Origin: Bacteroidia bacterium
GTDB taxonomy: Bacteria > Bacteroidota > Bacteroidia > Bacteroidales > Azobacteroidaceae
NCBI GenBank assembly: GCA_025996865.1
Contig: BNTV01000042.1
Location: 1-36,690, forward strand
Direction: 5' to 3'
DNA: 36,690 bases
Positions 24,401 to 31,721 of this stretch are shown here, one piece after another (within the stretch, counting starts at the first letter, position 1; each line of letters begins with the position of its first letter). The translations under genes and the position numbers were made by a program. Under the pieces are notes generated by a model. The model made no database searches, had not been told where the DNA came from, and saw only the letters and a list, made by a program, of their open reading frames with translations.

Positions 24401-25167
24401 ACGAGAGCTGAAAGTTGGTCAACGTATTCTTCTACAATGCCGATTACTTTATCGTAATACACATTCGAAGCTTCACGGGCTTGAAAATAAATGTCGGGAT
24501 TCTGAGCCGTTCCGCGAGCCACCGGTGCATCGGGATTCAAAGCGCGTTGACGGAAAGCAGACAAGGCTTTCTGGTCGATTAACGGAGCCAAATCTTCGTT
24601 GTCCAACTGTTCGATTTTCTGGATTTCGTGCGAAGTCCGGAAACCGTCGAAGAAATGCACAAACGGCACACGCGATTTAATCGCAGCCAAGTGAGCCACA
24701 GCCGCCAAGTCCATCACTTCCTGCACGGAACCTGTTGCGAACAAGGCGCAACCCGTTTGACGAACCGCCATCACGTCCTGGTGGTCGCCGAAAATAGAAA
24801 GCGCATGAGACGCCAGCGCACGAGCCGAAACATGATAAACGCCCGGAAGTAATTCTCCGGCAACCTTATACATGTTGGGAATCATCAACAACAGCCCTTG
24901 CGAAGCTGTGAAAGTCGTAGAAAGCGTTCCGGCTTGCAATGCGCCGTGCATTGCACCGGCAGCACCTGCTTCCGATTGCATTTCGTCCACGCGAACGGTT
25001 TCGCCGAAGATATTTTTTCTTCCGGCTGCCGCCCATTCGTCCACGTACTCTGCCATCGTGGAACTCGGTGTGATGGGGTAAATCGAAGCGGTTTCGCTGA
25101 ACATATACGCGATATGTGCTGCGGCTTGATTTCCGTCACAAGTTAAAAACTTTTTTTGTTTTGCCAT
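21445..25167 (-). CDS. nifJ: Pyruvate:ferredoxin (flavodoxin) oxidoreductase
   Basis: 1240 residues, somewhat longer than the usual 1170-1200. All PFOR domains are fused in the usual order: the N-terminal domain with YPITPSSTMAEYVDEWA (about 30-46); the two 4Fe-4S motifs CIQCNQCAYVCP (about 690) and CLGCDNCADVCPG (about 747); the C-terminal TPP domain with GACSGCGETPYVK (about 815), GDGWAYDIGFGG (about 1028) and [13 protein letters not shown]. It oxidises pyruvate to acetyl-CoA and CO2 with ferredoxin as acceptor, central to anaerobic metabolism. Parts of the gene are repeated elsewhere: relics at 17112-17175 and 17757-17975, and its 5' end at 26101-26190. No clear -7/-33 promoter was seen directly upstream. 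A small RNA candidate is transcribed away from it from 25254. Confidence 0.97.
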   Translation of the reverse strand: MAKQKKFLTCDGNQAAAHIAYMFSETASIYPITPSSTMAEYVDEWAAAGRKNIFGETVRVDEMQSEAGAAGAMHGALQAGTLSTTFTASQGLLLMIPNMYKVAGELLPGVYHVSARALASHALSIFGDHQDVMAVRQTGCALFATGSVQEVMDLAAVAHLAAIKSRVPFVHFFDGFRTSHEIQKIEQLDNEDLAPLIDQKALSAFRQRALNPDAPVARGTAQNPDIYFQAREASNVYYDKVIGIVEEYVDQLSALVGRKYGLFDYYGAPDADRVIIAMGSVTEAIKETIDYLNTQGEKVGLVSVHLYRPFSAKHFLAAVPKTAKRIAVLDRTKEPGATGEPLYLDVKDTFYTADFKPVIVGGRYGLSSKDTTPAQILAVYENLALPMPKNGFTIGIVDDVTFTSLPQKEELIFDCGPYEAKFYGLGADGTVGANKNSIKIIGDNTDKYCQAYFAYDSKKSGGFTASHLRFGDNPIRSTYLVNTPDFVACHVQAYLRLYDVTKGLKKNGTFLLNTVWNEAQVKENLPDNVKKYLAKNNINFYIINATGIAAEIGLGNRTNTILQSAFFKITGVVPYELAVEQMKYLIKKSYGKKGDEIVNKNNAAVDRGADYVKVEVPAEWANIQTEGFVSQGIAGAPDFVKKVVFPVNAQTGDDLPVSAFTGREDGTWDQGTAAYEKRGVASHVPTWIPENCIQCNQCAYVCPHAAIRPFVLDAEEQAKAPAGYNTLKAVGKQFDGMQFRIQVNVLDCLGCDNCADVCPGNKQGKALKMVPIEKEYANQANWDFSVKEVKTKQHLVDIQSNVKNSQFATPLFEFSGACSGCGETPYVKLISQLFGDHQMIANATGCTSIYSGSAPSTPYTKNEEGHGPAWANSLFEDNAEYGLGMKIGTEKMRERVVEKTKALMEIPWTNEKIKTAAQNWLDNRNDGGAAGRKAADDYAAILEWGIATIDELVQHFAATSCNNDPNIKTLDDVIKYLENAGSQAAETLELVKQIKASGSDTCNCPACALCKELLELKAYFMKRSQWIIGGDGWAYDIGFGGLDHVIASGQNVNILVVDTEVYSNTGGQSSKSTPVGAVAKFAAAGKRIRKKDLGMIATTYGYVYVAQIAMGANQAQTLKAIREAEAYDGPSLIIAYSPCIAHGLKVGMGKAQAEQKSAVECGYWHLWRFDPRLEAEGKNPFQLDSKEPDWTKFQDFLKGEVRFASLSKQYPAEAAELFEVTQKNAQWRLDGYKRLAAQTF

Positions 25168-25217
25168 AATTTCTATAATTTATGTTGTTTGTAAAAAATA
25201 TATTTCTCTTGTTTTAA

Positions 25218-25248
25218 TTGTTTAATTCAAAAAAAAACGTTATCTTTG
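25218..25248 (+). promoter_or_regulatory. Promoter of the small RNA candidate
   Basis: TTG (25218-25220), 20 bp, TATCTTTG (25241-25248), an excellent match pointing away from nifJ. Transcription should start near 25254. Confidence 0.7.
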
Positions 25249-25253
25249 TCTCG

Positions 25254-25338
25254 AAAATATTGCCGTTTTAAGCGGCTACAATATTTGGACAGGGGAGTCC
25301 CCAGTCGGAAAAGGGTTACATTAGTAACTCTTTTTTTT
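25254..25338 (+). ncRNA. Small RNA candidate between nifJ and the DUF3800 gene
   Basis: About 85 nt. Hairpin 1: AATATTG (25256-25262) with CAATATT (25279-25285), with inner GCCG/CGGC pairing. Hairpin 2: GAC and GGGG (25288-25295) with CCCC and GTC (25299-25306), an A-A mismatch between. Hairpin 3: GGGTTAC (25313-25319) with GTAACTC (25324-25330) directly followed by eight T, a textbook terminator. There is no ORF in it. The T run overlaps the stop codon of the convergent DUF3800 gene. I do not recognise an Rfam family. Confidence 0.75.
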
Positions 25339-26077
25339 ACGGGAAAATTTTAAGTCCATGTTGCTTACCATTTTGTTTGTAAATTTTTGATTCGATAATA
25401 TTAAATGCTAAATTAACAGCCTCTTTATCCAAAATATACCTCGTAATCGGATAGGCAATCAAATCGGCAAGTTGTAATCCCGCCCGATTCGCTTTCTTAT
25501 CCTGAAATTCAAAACTCGTAAAATATTTCTTTATCCGCATTGAATTAACAAAATAAGTACCTCTGTCCAAAACTTCATTGTAATAGTTCAGTAACGAAGC
25601 ATCTTCTTTTTTTCCCCTTCTTTCCGCATAGACGGATAGTTCAATATTTTTATCTTTGAAGCTATCCAATGCAAAAACAATTCGCTCAATGATATACGAA
25701 AGCGACAAGCCATAAACATCGCTAAGTCGTCCATACTTGCGAATATAGGCATCTTTGAGAATGCTGCAAGCAACGATTGTATAGCAATTATTTTGCATCA
25801 CGGCGTTTATGTCCTGATAAAATTGCCTTTTTACATCAAGGTCGAACAGGATTTCAAAACCATTCTGACATTTCCGTATATCTCGCGAATGTAAAATAAT
25901 TTTACCGGTATTCCAAAATTTTCTTTTTATGGTAGCAATTTGATTCTCTATTTCAGCGTAATCGCTTTCGGAAATAAGGATGCCGCACAGAGTGAATACC
26001 GGAAAATCGGGATTGAAATTTGCGAGATTCTGGTCGCCACATTCATCGAGAAACAGATTATATTTCATTGCCAGCAT
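25337..26077 (-). CDS. DUF3800 domain protein
   Basis: 246 residues (or 243 from the second Met at 26068). The family marks are LFLDECGDQN near the N terminus, the acidic and basic middle VYAERRGKKED, and the C-terminal LQLADLIAYPITRYI. The spacing of acidic residues (D in FLDE and D in QLADLIA) recalls RNase H-like nucleases, but this is inference. DUF3800 genes are frequent in mobile and defence regions. It is bracketed by two copies of the nifJ 5' end (25135-25200 and 26101-26190) and faces a small RNA. No confident promoter was found. Confidence 0.85.
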   Translation of the reverse strand: MLAMKYNLFLDECGDQNLANFNPDFPVFTLCGILISESDYAEIENQIATIKRKFWNTGKIILHSRDIRKCQNGFEILFDLDVKRQFYQDINAVMQNNCYTIVACSILKDAYIRKYGRLSDVYGLSLSYIIERIVFALDSFKDKNIELSVYAERRGKKEDASLLNYYNEVLDRGTYFVNSMRIKKYFTSFEFQDKKANRAGLQLADLIAYPITRYILDKEAVNLAFNIIESKIYKQNGKQHGLKIFP

Positions 26078-26100
26078 ACATCAGTCTTTTTTACCATCTA

Positions 26101-26190
26101 TCAATGAAATATTTTTACTTTAACGTTGCAAGTTAAAAACTTTTTTTGTTTAGCCATAATCTATAAATTATAATGTATGTAAAAATTGTT
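26101..26190 (-). pseudogene. Duplicated 5' end of nifJ (relic 3)
   Basis: A 19-codon frame from ATG 26157 starts MAKQKKFLTC, identical to the first 10 residues of nifJ, then diverges and stops at 26101. The leader upstream of the ATG (26158-26190) also resembles the nifJ leader. So about 70 bp around the nifJ start is present twice, 990 bp apart, with the DUF3800 gene and small RNA between. Confidence 0.85.
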
Positions 26191-26225
26191 CGTTCTTTAT
26201 TCTAAAAAATTTGTTAACATTCATC

Positions 26226-26813
26226 TTAAAATCCCATAGCTTTTTTTATTACTGCCATTTCTTCTTCAGAGGTCAGCATTTTTAATAATTCAAATGCGAC
26301 ATTTGGAGCTGTTGCCGGACAATAAGACGTAATAATATTACCATCAACTACGATTGGTTCGTTCACAACATTCACTCCAAATTCTTTCAGCTTTTCTTGC
26401 CAATAGCCGTTTTGTAAGTGATAAGTAGTTGCTTTCCGATTCTTAAGAACGCCACTTTTTCCTAAAGGGAATGCCCCGGAACAAACTGTCGCAATAATTT
26501 TACCTTTTGCATTAAATTCCTTAATTAATTCTAAGAATCTTTCGTCGTATGCGTCTTCATAATAACCAAATTCCCCAAATCCACCGGGTATTGCTAAGGC
26601 GTCATATTCGTCAACGTTTATTTCTCCAATGGTTTTATCTACTATTACAGGTACATTAAAAGTGCTTATGACTTTTTCAGTAAAACCACAAGTATCAACA
26701 AACAAATTATGTCCATAATCAACTCTTGCCCAACCAAGAACATCTATAAAAACACAAAATTCCATTGTCTCAAATGCCTTTGCCAGAAACACTAATACTT
26801 TCTTATTTTGCAT
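26226..26813 (-). CDS. DJ-1/PfpI family protein
   Basis: 195 residues from ATG 26813; a longer frame to 26846 adds no family sequence. It has the flavodoxin-like fold of the class I amidotransferase superfamily with LAIPGGFGEFGYYED and the nucleophile elbow ATVCSGAFPLG (Cys111), plus an early Glu (FETMEFCVFIDVL). Members include glyoxalase III-type deglycases, chaperones and proteases, so the activity cannot be told from the sequence. It appears to be a single-gene unit. Confidence 0.88.
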   Translation of the reverse strand: MQNKKVLVFLAKAFETMEFCVFIDVLGWARVDYGHNLFVDTCGFTEKVISTFNVPVIVDKTIGEINVDEYDALAIPGGFGEFGYYEDAYDERFLELIKEFNAKGKIIATVCSGAFPLGKSGVLKNRKATTYHLQNGYWQEKLKEFGVNVVNEPIVVDGNIITSYCPATAPNVAFELLKMLTSEEEMAVIKKAMGF

Positions 26814-26834
26814 ACTTTTCAAAATTATTATAAA

Positions 26835-26868
26835 ACGGTTACACAACTATTGCGTGTTGTGTGATCGT
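26835..26868 (+). repeat. Hairpin repeat (family D, copy 2)
   Basis: ACGGTTACACAAC (26835-26847) pairs with GTTGTGTGATCGT (26856-26868) along 13 positions, two of them G-U on the plus strand. AACTATTGCG is shared with the hairpin at 17232-17276. It lies between the DJ-1 gene start and the stop of the second ATPase gene. Confidence 0.65.
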
Positions 26869-26878
26869 ATATCTCCGT

Positions 26879-28057
26879 TCAATACAAAAACCCAAACAAC
26901 CAGAGCGGAATCACCTTCCGTTCCCCTGTTTCGATACCGTCAATCGCATAATACACATCCGGATTAAATTTACCCTTTATCTTGTCCCCCACATTGAAAT
27001 GATACTTGGAATCTACTAGAAATTGGCTGTTTTTGACTCCGAGATTGACTTTGTAATCTTTATGTATCTGGTTGTAAAAGAAAGTCTCCCGCAAAGTTTG
27101 ATCCGGCCCGTTTATCTGCCGGCTGATGTGTACAAGATTCGGATTATGGACATACACTTGCGCCGGTTTTTTTGGAAAAACTTCTTCCGCAGGATACAAA
27201 AAATTTATCAAACGGGCGTCTTTCAGATATTTAATGTAGTTCATTACCGTCGCTCGCGAAATTTCAATTTCATGACTCAACCGGCTGATATTGACGCTCC
27301 CCGGAGCCAGTAACGACAACAAATAGAACAGTTTCCGAATTTTCGGCAGATAACTTTGCCCCATCTGATTGACGCTAAGCACATCTACTTCCAACATCAT
27401 GTTCATCGTTTTCAGCAGATTTTCCGAAAAATTCCGCTTTTCAAGATAAAAAGGATAAAAACCATGCTGCATATAACTGTCCAAATAAGCCAAAGGCCTG
27501 ATTTTCGAACAAATATCGATAGCAATTTCAACATGTCGTTCCAAAATATCTTCCAAACGGTAAGAGGAGAACTGAAACCCCGTTTCTTGTCCAAGATATT
27601 CCCGGAACGAGAACCCTCGCAAATTATAAACCGCAACTTTATCCGCCAAATTATAATTGTCGTTTTCAAAATCAATAACCGAAGATGCCGTAAAAACAAT
27701 TTTTAAATGGGGAAAATTTTCATAACAATACGCCAATTCCGTCCACCACTCCGGGTATTTGAAAATCTGGTCAATCAACAAAACTTTACCGCCCTTCATT
27801 TGAAACTCGTTGGCAAAATCCCTGATGCTTTTTACGGTGAAATAAAAGTTATTCAAATTCACATAAAGACATTGCCTGTCGGTCGATTGAAAATTTTCCT
27901 TCGCGTAATCGATTAAAAATGAAGTCTTCCCAACTCCGCGAGAACCTTTGATTCCTATTAACCTGTCGCCCCAATTAATCTCATCCATCAACTGACGCCT
28001 CACTGAGGTGTGAATATTTTCGAGCAAATATTGATGCGTTTTATATAGAGATTCCAT
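26879..28057 (-). CDS. AAA+ ATPase of the DUF4143-like group with altered catalytic residues
   Basis: 392 residues from ATG 28057. A longer frame to 28180 is ruled out because the promoter (28079-28109) lies inside it. Walker A is GSRGVGKTS (about 38-46). Walker B reads KVLLIDQIF (about 91-99), where the family usually has IDE; Gln97 replaces the catalytic Glu. A winged-helix-like segment (ISRLSHEIEISRATVMNYIKYL) and the family's end IPLWLFGFLY follow. The C-terminal nuclease-like motif reads FNVGDK where I remember FEVGGK in relatives. It may bind but poorly hydrolyse ATP. Compare the ATPase at 1171-2511. Confidence 0.85.
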   Translation of the reverse strand: MESLYKTHQYLLENIHTSVRRQLMDEINWGDRLIGIKGSRGVGKTSFLIDYAKENFQSTDRQCLYVNLNNFYFTVKSIRDFANEFQMKGGKVLLIDQIFKYPEWWTELAYCYENFPHLKIVFTASSVIDFENDNYNLADKVAVYNLRGFSFREYLGQETGFQFSSYRLEDILERHVEIAIDICSKIRPLAYLDSYMQHGFYPFYLEKRNFSENLLKTMNMMLEVDVLSVNQMGQSYLPKIRKLFYLLSLLAPGSVNISRLSHEIEISRATVMNYIKYLKDARLINFLYPAEEVFPKKPAQVYVHNPNLVHISRQINGPDQTLRETFFYNQIHKDYKVNLGVKNSQFLVDSKYHFNVGDKIKGKFNPDVYYAIDGIETGERKVIPLWLFGFLY

Positions 28058-28078
28058 TTTTCCTGTAAAATGAGAGTA

Positions 28079-28109
28079 CAAATATCCTATTTTTTTTTGA
28101 AATTGCAAA
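28079..28109 (-). promoter_or_regulatory. Promoter of the second AAA+ ATPase
   Basis: Minus-strand TTTG (28109-28106), 19 bp, GATATTTG (28086-28079), one mismatch from the consensus. The start near 28072 gives a leader of about 15 nt and fixes ATG 28057 as the translation start. Confidence 0.65.
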
Positions 28110-28141
28110 GTCAACGTGACAATTTTTATAATTTTTTGTTT

Positions 28142-28166
28142 TTTACAGTTGCCAAAAGGCTGTAAA
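28142..28166. promoter_or_regulatory. Inverted repeat upstream of the second ATPase
   Basis: TTTACAG (28142-28148) pairs with CTGTAAA (28160-28166), enclosing GCCAAAAGGC. The core CCAAAAGG followed by GTAAA also forms the 33-bp-phased repeat upstream of the first ATPase gene. Possible operator. Confidence 0.45.
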
Positions 28167-28221
28167 CACATTAAAAACAATTTAGATACAAAGAAAAATC
28201 TGTTTATTTTATTTTATTTCT

Positions 28222-28229
28222 TATCTTTG
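28222..28229 (+). promoter_or_regulatory. -7 box of the DUF1573 gene
   Basis: TATCTTTG matches TAnnTTTG; the -33 position reads TCTG, a poor match. The leader is about 20 nt. Confidence 0.45.
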
Positions 28230-28255
28230 TACATCAATTAAGATAATAAGTTATT

Positions 28256-29314
28256 ATGAAAAGAATTGTTTTTTTATTAATTTGTATTACAATCAGTTTG
28301 AGGTTTTCTTTTGCACAAGAAGACGGAAAGGTTACTTTCAATGAGAAAAAACATGATTTCGGCTTGATTTCTGAAAAAGAAGGAAGCGTAAATTTTGACT
28401 TTGTTCTAACGAACAATTCAAATGAACCTTTGTTAATTAACAATGTTAAAGCATCTTGCGGATGCACTACTCCCTCCTGGACAAGAATGCCTATTGAACC
28501 GAAAAAGTCGGGAACGATTACGGTTTCTTATAATCCGAAGGGACAACGTAGTTCTTTCCTCAAATCAGTTATGGTTTATACCAACTTTAGTACTACTCCG
28601 TTTATGTTGCAAATAAGCGGCGAAGTAACAAACGCCCCTATCCCCCCAAAACCCGAAGAAATTTATCCGGTTGCTTTGGGTAATTATCTGCTTAAGAGTA
28701 AAGAATTGGATTTCGGCAAATTAGATATTTCCAACACAAAAACCATTCGTTTGGAAGTTTTTAACAACTCCGATAAACCGGTAACTCAAAAAATAACTCC
28801 TCCTAAATTCCTCACCATCGATTATAGTCCGGTCATTGAGCCTAAAACAGAGTCAGTTATTGGAATTACTTTTCTGGCAAAAGAGTATGAAAAATATGGA
28901 TACGCAAAAGGCGATTTGGTTTTTTATATAGATGGCAAGAAACAAATTTTCCCTTATTCGGCGCTGATTTTAGATGATTTTGACAAGTGGGACCCAAGCA
29001 AAAAGAATAACGCCGGAAAACTCAATACAAACACTACCGAAATTAATTTCGGCAATTTTACTGCCGGAACCAGCCGGACTTTAAAATTATCCAATTCGGG
29101 AAATAGTGTTTTGAATATCAAAAACATACAATCATCCAGTCCATGGGTTGTTCCTTCTAAAACCGTTTTTGTAATCAACAAAGGAGAAATTACGGAAATA
29201 AAAGTGAATGTTGACAAAAACAAAATAACATCCCCTTTAGTTTCAACCCTTTCGATTGTTTCGGACGATCCGAGAAACCCGTTATTTGAAGTAAAAATAA
29301 CAGCCAATCCCTGA
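28256..29314 (+). CDS. DUF1573 domain exported protein
   Basis: 352 residues. A signal peptide (MKRIVFLLICITISLRFSFAQ) is followed by an Ig-like DUF1573 domain (about 25-120: FGLISEKEGSVNFDFVLTNNS, ASCGCTTPSW, ITVSYNPKGQRSSF). A second related domain sits near the C terminus (about 255-350: INFGNFTAGTSRTLKLSNSGN, LSIVSDDPRNPLFEV). The ASCGC motif is the family hallmark. These periplasmic or surface beta-sandwich proteins are common in Bacteroidota; the role is not known. meaB follows 2 bp after the stop, so the genes are probably co-transcribed. Confidence 0.88.
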   Translation: MKRIVFLLICITISLRFSFAQEDGKVTFNEKKHDFGLISEKEGSVNFDFVLTNNSNEPLLINNVKASCGCTTPSWTRMPIEPKKSGTITVSYNPKGQRSSFLKSVMVYTNFSTTPFMLQISGEVTNAPIPPKPEEIYPVALGNYLLKSKELDFGKLDISNTKTIRLEVFNNSDKPVTQKITPPKFLTIDYSPVIEPKTESVIGITFLAKEYEKYGYAKGDLVFYIDGKKQIFPYSALILDDFDKWDPSKKNNAGKLNTNTTEINFGNFTAGTSRTLKLSNSGNSVLNIKNIQSSSPWVVPSKTVFVINKGEITEIKVNVDKNKITSPLVSTLSIVSDDPRNPLFEVKITANP

Positions 29315-29316
29315 TA

Positions 29317-30432
29317 ATGAATTTTATAGAACATCCTGAAAATGATCCTCAATACACCGGTTTGAACGTGAACAAGGGGATTGTTCAACCGCCCGTTATC
29401 AATCCATATTTGGCGAAGAGAAAAAAACGTCGAGATTACACGCCTGCCGAATATACGGAAGAAATCCGGAAAGGAAACATCACGGTACTAAGTCAAGCTG
29501 TAACCTTGTTGGAAAGTCAAAAGACCGAACACCAAACAATTGCTCAGGAAGTCATTGAAAAATGCTTGCCATTTTCGGGTAATTCGGTGCGAATCGGGAT
29601 TACCGGCGTTCCCGGCGCCGGGAAAAGCACATCAATAGACGCTTTCGGGGTACATTTGATTAACAAGCGAAACCGAAAATTAGCTGTTTTGGCAATCGAC
29701 CCGAGCAGCGAACGTTCCAAAGGAAGTATTTTAGGCGATAAAACGCGCATGGAGGAGCTTTCGCGTGAACCCAAGGCTTTCATCCGGCCGTCTCCTTCGG
29801 CCGGCTCTTTGGGTGGTGTTGCCCGCAAAACCCGCGAAACGATTATCTTGTGTGAAGCCGCCGGATTTGACACTATTTTTGTGGAAACTGTCGGCGTAGG
29901 ACAATCGGAAACGGCTGTCCATTCGATGGTTGATTTCTTTCTGCTCATTCAGTTGGCCGGTACAGGCGACGAATTGCAAGGAATCAAACGCGGCATCATG
30001 GAGATGGCGGACGGAATCATCGTCAATAAAGCCGACGGAAACAACATCGAGAAGGCCAATCTGGCCGCTGCCCAATACCGGAATGCATTGCATCTGTTCC
30101 CTTTACCGCCTTCCGGCCGGACGCCCGAAGTACTGACTTATTCCGGCTATTACCAACTGGAAATCACCGAAATATGGGATATGATTGACGAATATATCGA
30201 CTTTACCAAGAAAAACGGTTATTTTGAGCAACGCCGCAATTCACAGTCCAAATACTGGATGTACGAAAGTATAAACGAGCAGCTGAAAAATCACTTTTAT
30301 CAATCGCCGGAAATAGAAAAAGCACTCGCTTTCAAAGAAAAACAAGTGCTTGATTCTGAAATAAGCTCTTTTAAGGCTGCCAAACAAATGATGGATATAT
30401 ACTTCACATCCCAAAGACTTCATCCATTTTAG
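29317..30432 (+). CDS. meaB: Methylmalonyl-CoA mutase-associated GTPase MeaB
   Basis: 371 residues. The G3E GTPase has P-loop GVPGAGKST (97-105), the switch region AIDPSSERSKGSILGDKTRM, FVETVGVGQSE and the base motif NKAD. It chaperones adenosylcobalamin loading of methylmalonyl-CoA mutase, whose genes are not in this window; the adenosyltransferase at 11295-11846 acts in the same pathway. It is translated right after the DUF1573 gene. Its last 29 bp overlap the end of the convergent thioredoxin-like gene. Confidence 0.95.
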   Translation: MNFIEHPENDPQYTGLNVNKGIVQPPVINPYLAKRKKRRDYTPAEYTEEIRKGNITVLSQAVTLLESQKTEHQTIAQEVIEKCLPFSGNSVRIGITGVPGAGKSTSIDAFGVHLINKRNRKLAVLAIDPSSERSKGSILGDKTRMEELSREPKAFIRPSPSAGSLGGVARKTRETIILCEAAGFDTIFVETVGVGQSETAVHSMVDFFLLIQLAGTGDELQGIKRGIMEMADGIIVNKADGNNIEKANLAAAQYRNALHLFPLPPSGRTPEVLTYSGYYQLEITEIWDMIDEYIDFTKKNGYFEQRRNSQSKYWMYESINEQLKNHFYQSPEIEKALAFKEKQVLDSEISSFKAAKQMMDIYFTSQRLHPF

Positions 30433-31720
30433 CATATTTTCCGCTTATCACGCCGTTTTTATCCACAATGAAAATGGTGGGTGTGCCGATGATGCCGTAA
30501 TTTTTGAAGTTTGCACCGTCAAAACCTTTGAAATCACACAAGCGGTCTGCCTTATCCCAAGGGAAAACAACCGCCGTCTGACGATAGTTGTCTGCCTCTG
30601 TGTCGGCGGCAATACTGATGATGCGATAGCCCTTTGCCGTCAGTTCGGCAAAATGTTCGGTGAGCCAATCCAACTCGTGGCGGCAGTGGTCGCAGTCGCT
30701 GTCGAAGAAAATCAGGACAGCGGCTTGCGACAACGGTTTTTCCAAGCCGACAAGAGCCGGCGCAGGGCTGCCCGTGTTGATGCTGTATGCGCCAAGGATA
30801 CGTTTCAGTTTCGGGTCGGTAATCGACAAAGTGGGGTACGTCATTAAAAAATGCTGCAAAAGCATTTCTCCTGCTTTTTGCCGGTTGGTACGCTCGCAGG
30901 TTGTTACTGCTGTGGAAAGAAAAGCCGTCAGTACAGGCTCTTGCAGGCGTATCATCGTTTTGCCGATGGAAGCGGCGTAAGCCTCCTGCACGGAATCGCC
31001 GCTGGCGCCCACAAACACGCCCGGATAATAGGTATGCACGTCCGTCCAGAGATTGCCGCTCGTGTAAAGCGCGTTGATGTCTAATTTATATTGCACTTCG
31101 TTTTGCAAGACTTTTTGTTGTGCGGTATCGGCGGGGTTCCGGACTGAACCGTAGAGACGCTGCATAAATAGCATGAGTTCCATAAACCGTGCGGCGTAGA
31201 GCGGCGAAGTCCTTACGCTATCGTCAAGTTGGCGGATTGCTTTTTCGTTTTCCTTTAATAAGGTATTGAGCGAAGTTGAAAAAACTTTGTCTTCCCTGTT
31301 TTCAACATACATTTCGCCTGCTTTCAGCCATTCCTGCTGCGAAAGCAAGTAGGCGCGGCGCTGGAAGATGCGGCGCAGGTAAACATTTTCTGCCGACTGC
31401 GGAAATTGCAGCATACCGCTGTTGAACTGTTCGTCGGGGCAGGTGATGCGCAGCGCAGGCTCGGCAATGATGAACTCGCCGCCGCCTTTTTGCGGAATAT
31501 AAAGATACGCCATACCGCGATAGCCCTTTTTTGGAAAATCAATTCCGGCTTTGCCTTTATCGCTGAGCGTAACGTTAAATGAATCCACGCGGCTGCCCGC
31601 GAAGGAGTAAATCCATGCGGTATCGCCGCTTAACTTCGGAAAGTCGAGGTTGAGCGTTTGAGCAAAAGAAGCTTGCGCCATTGCCCAAAAGAATGTCAGT
31701 ATCAATAAAAAGTTTTTCAT
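30404..31720 (-). CDS. Thioredoxin-like (TlpA/AhpC type) exported protein
   Basis: 438 residues from ATG 31720. A signal peptide (MKNFLLILTFFWAMAQASFAQ) precedes a beta-rich N-terminal domain of the kind that often precedes thioredoxin domains in Bacteroidota, then a helical middle. The thioredoxin domain (about 315-438) has FFDSDCDHCRHEL, a CxxC motif, and IIGTPTIFIVDKNG with the cis-Pro. It likely reduces or oxidises disulfides in the periplasm. It starts 1 bp after the stop of the FISUMP gene upstream, so it is in the same transcript. The region is richer in GC than its neighbours. Confidence 0.85.
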   Translation of the reverse strand: MKNFLLILTFFWAMAQASFAQTLNLDFPKLSGDTAWIYSFAGSRVDSFNVTLSDKGKAGIDFPKKGYRGMAYLYIPQKGGGEFIIAEPALRITCPDEQFNSGMLQFPQSAENVYLRRIFQRRAYLLSQQEWLKAGEMYVENREDKVFSTSLNTLLKENEKAIRQLDDSVRTSPLYAARFMELMLFMQRLYGSVRNPADTAQQKVLQNEVQYKLDINALYTSGNLWTDVHTYYPGVFVGASGDSVQEAYAASIGKTMIRLQEPVLTAFLSTAVTTCERTNRQKAGEMLLQHFLMTYPTLSITDPKLKRILGAYSINTGSPAPALVGLEKPLSQAAVLIFFDSDCDHCRHELDWLTEHFAELTAKGYRIISIAADTEADNYRQTAVVFPWDKADRLCDFKGFDGANFKNYGIIGTPTIFIVDKNGVISGKYAKMDEVFGM

Positions 31721-31721
31721 T

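Noticed and set aside
28058..28180. N-terminal extension of the second ATPase
   Set aside because: A good promoter lies inside it and the residues do not resemble the family.
30404..30432. Overlap of meaB with the convergent thioredoxin-like gene as a regulatory device
   Set aside because: A 29-bp tail-to-tail overlap is common and nothing else marks it.
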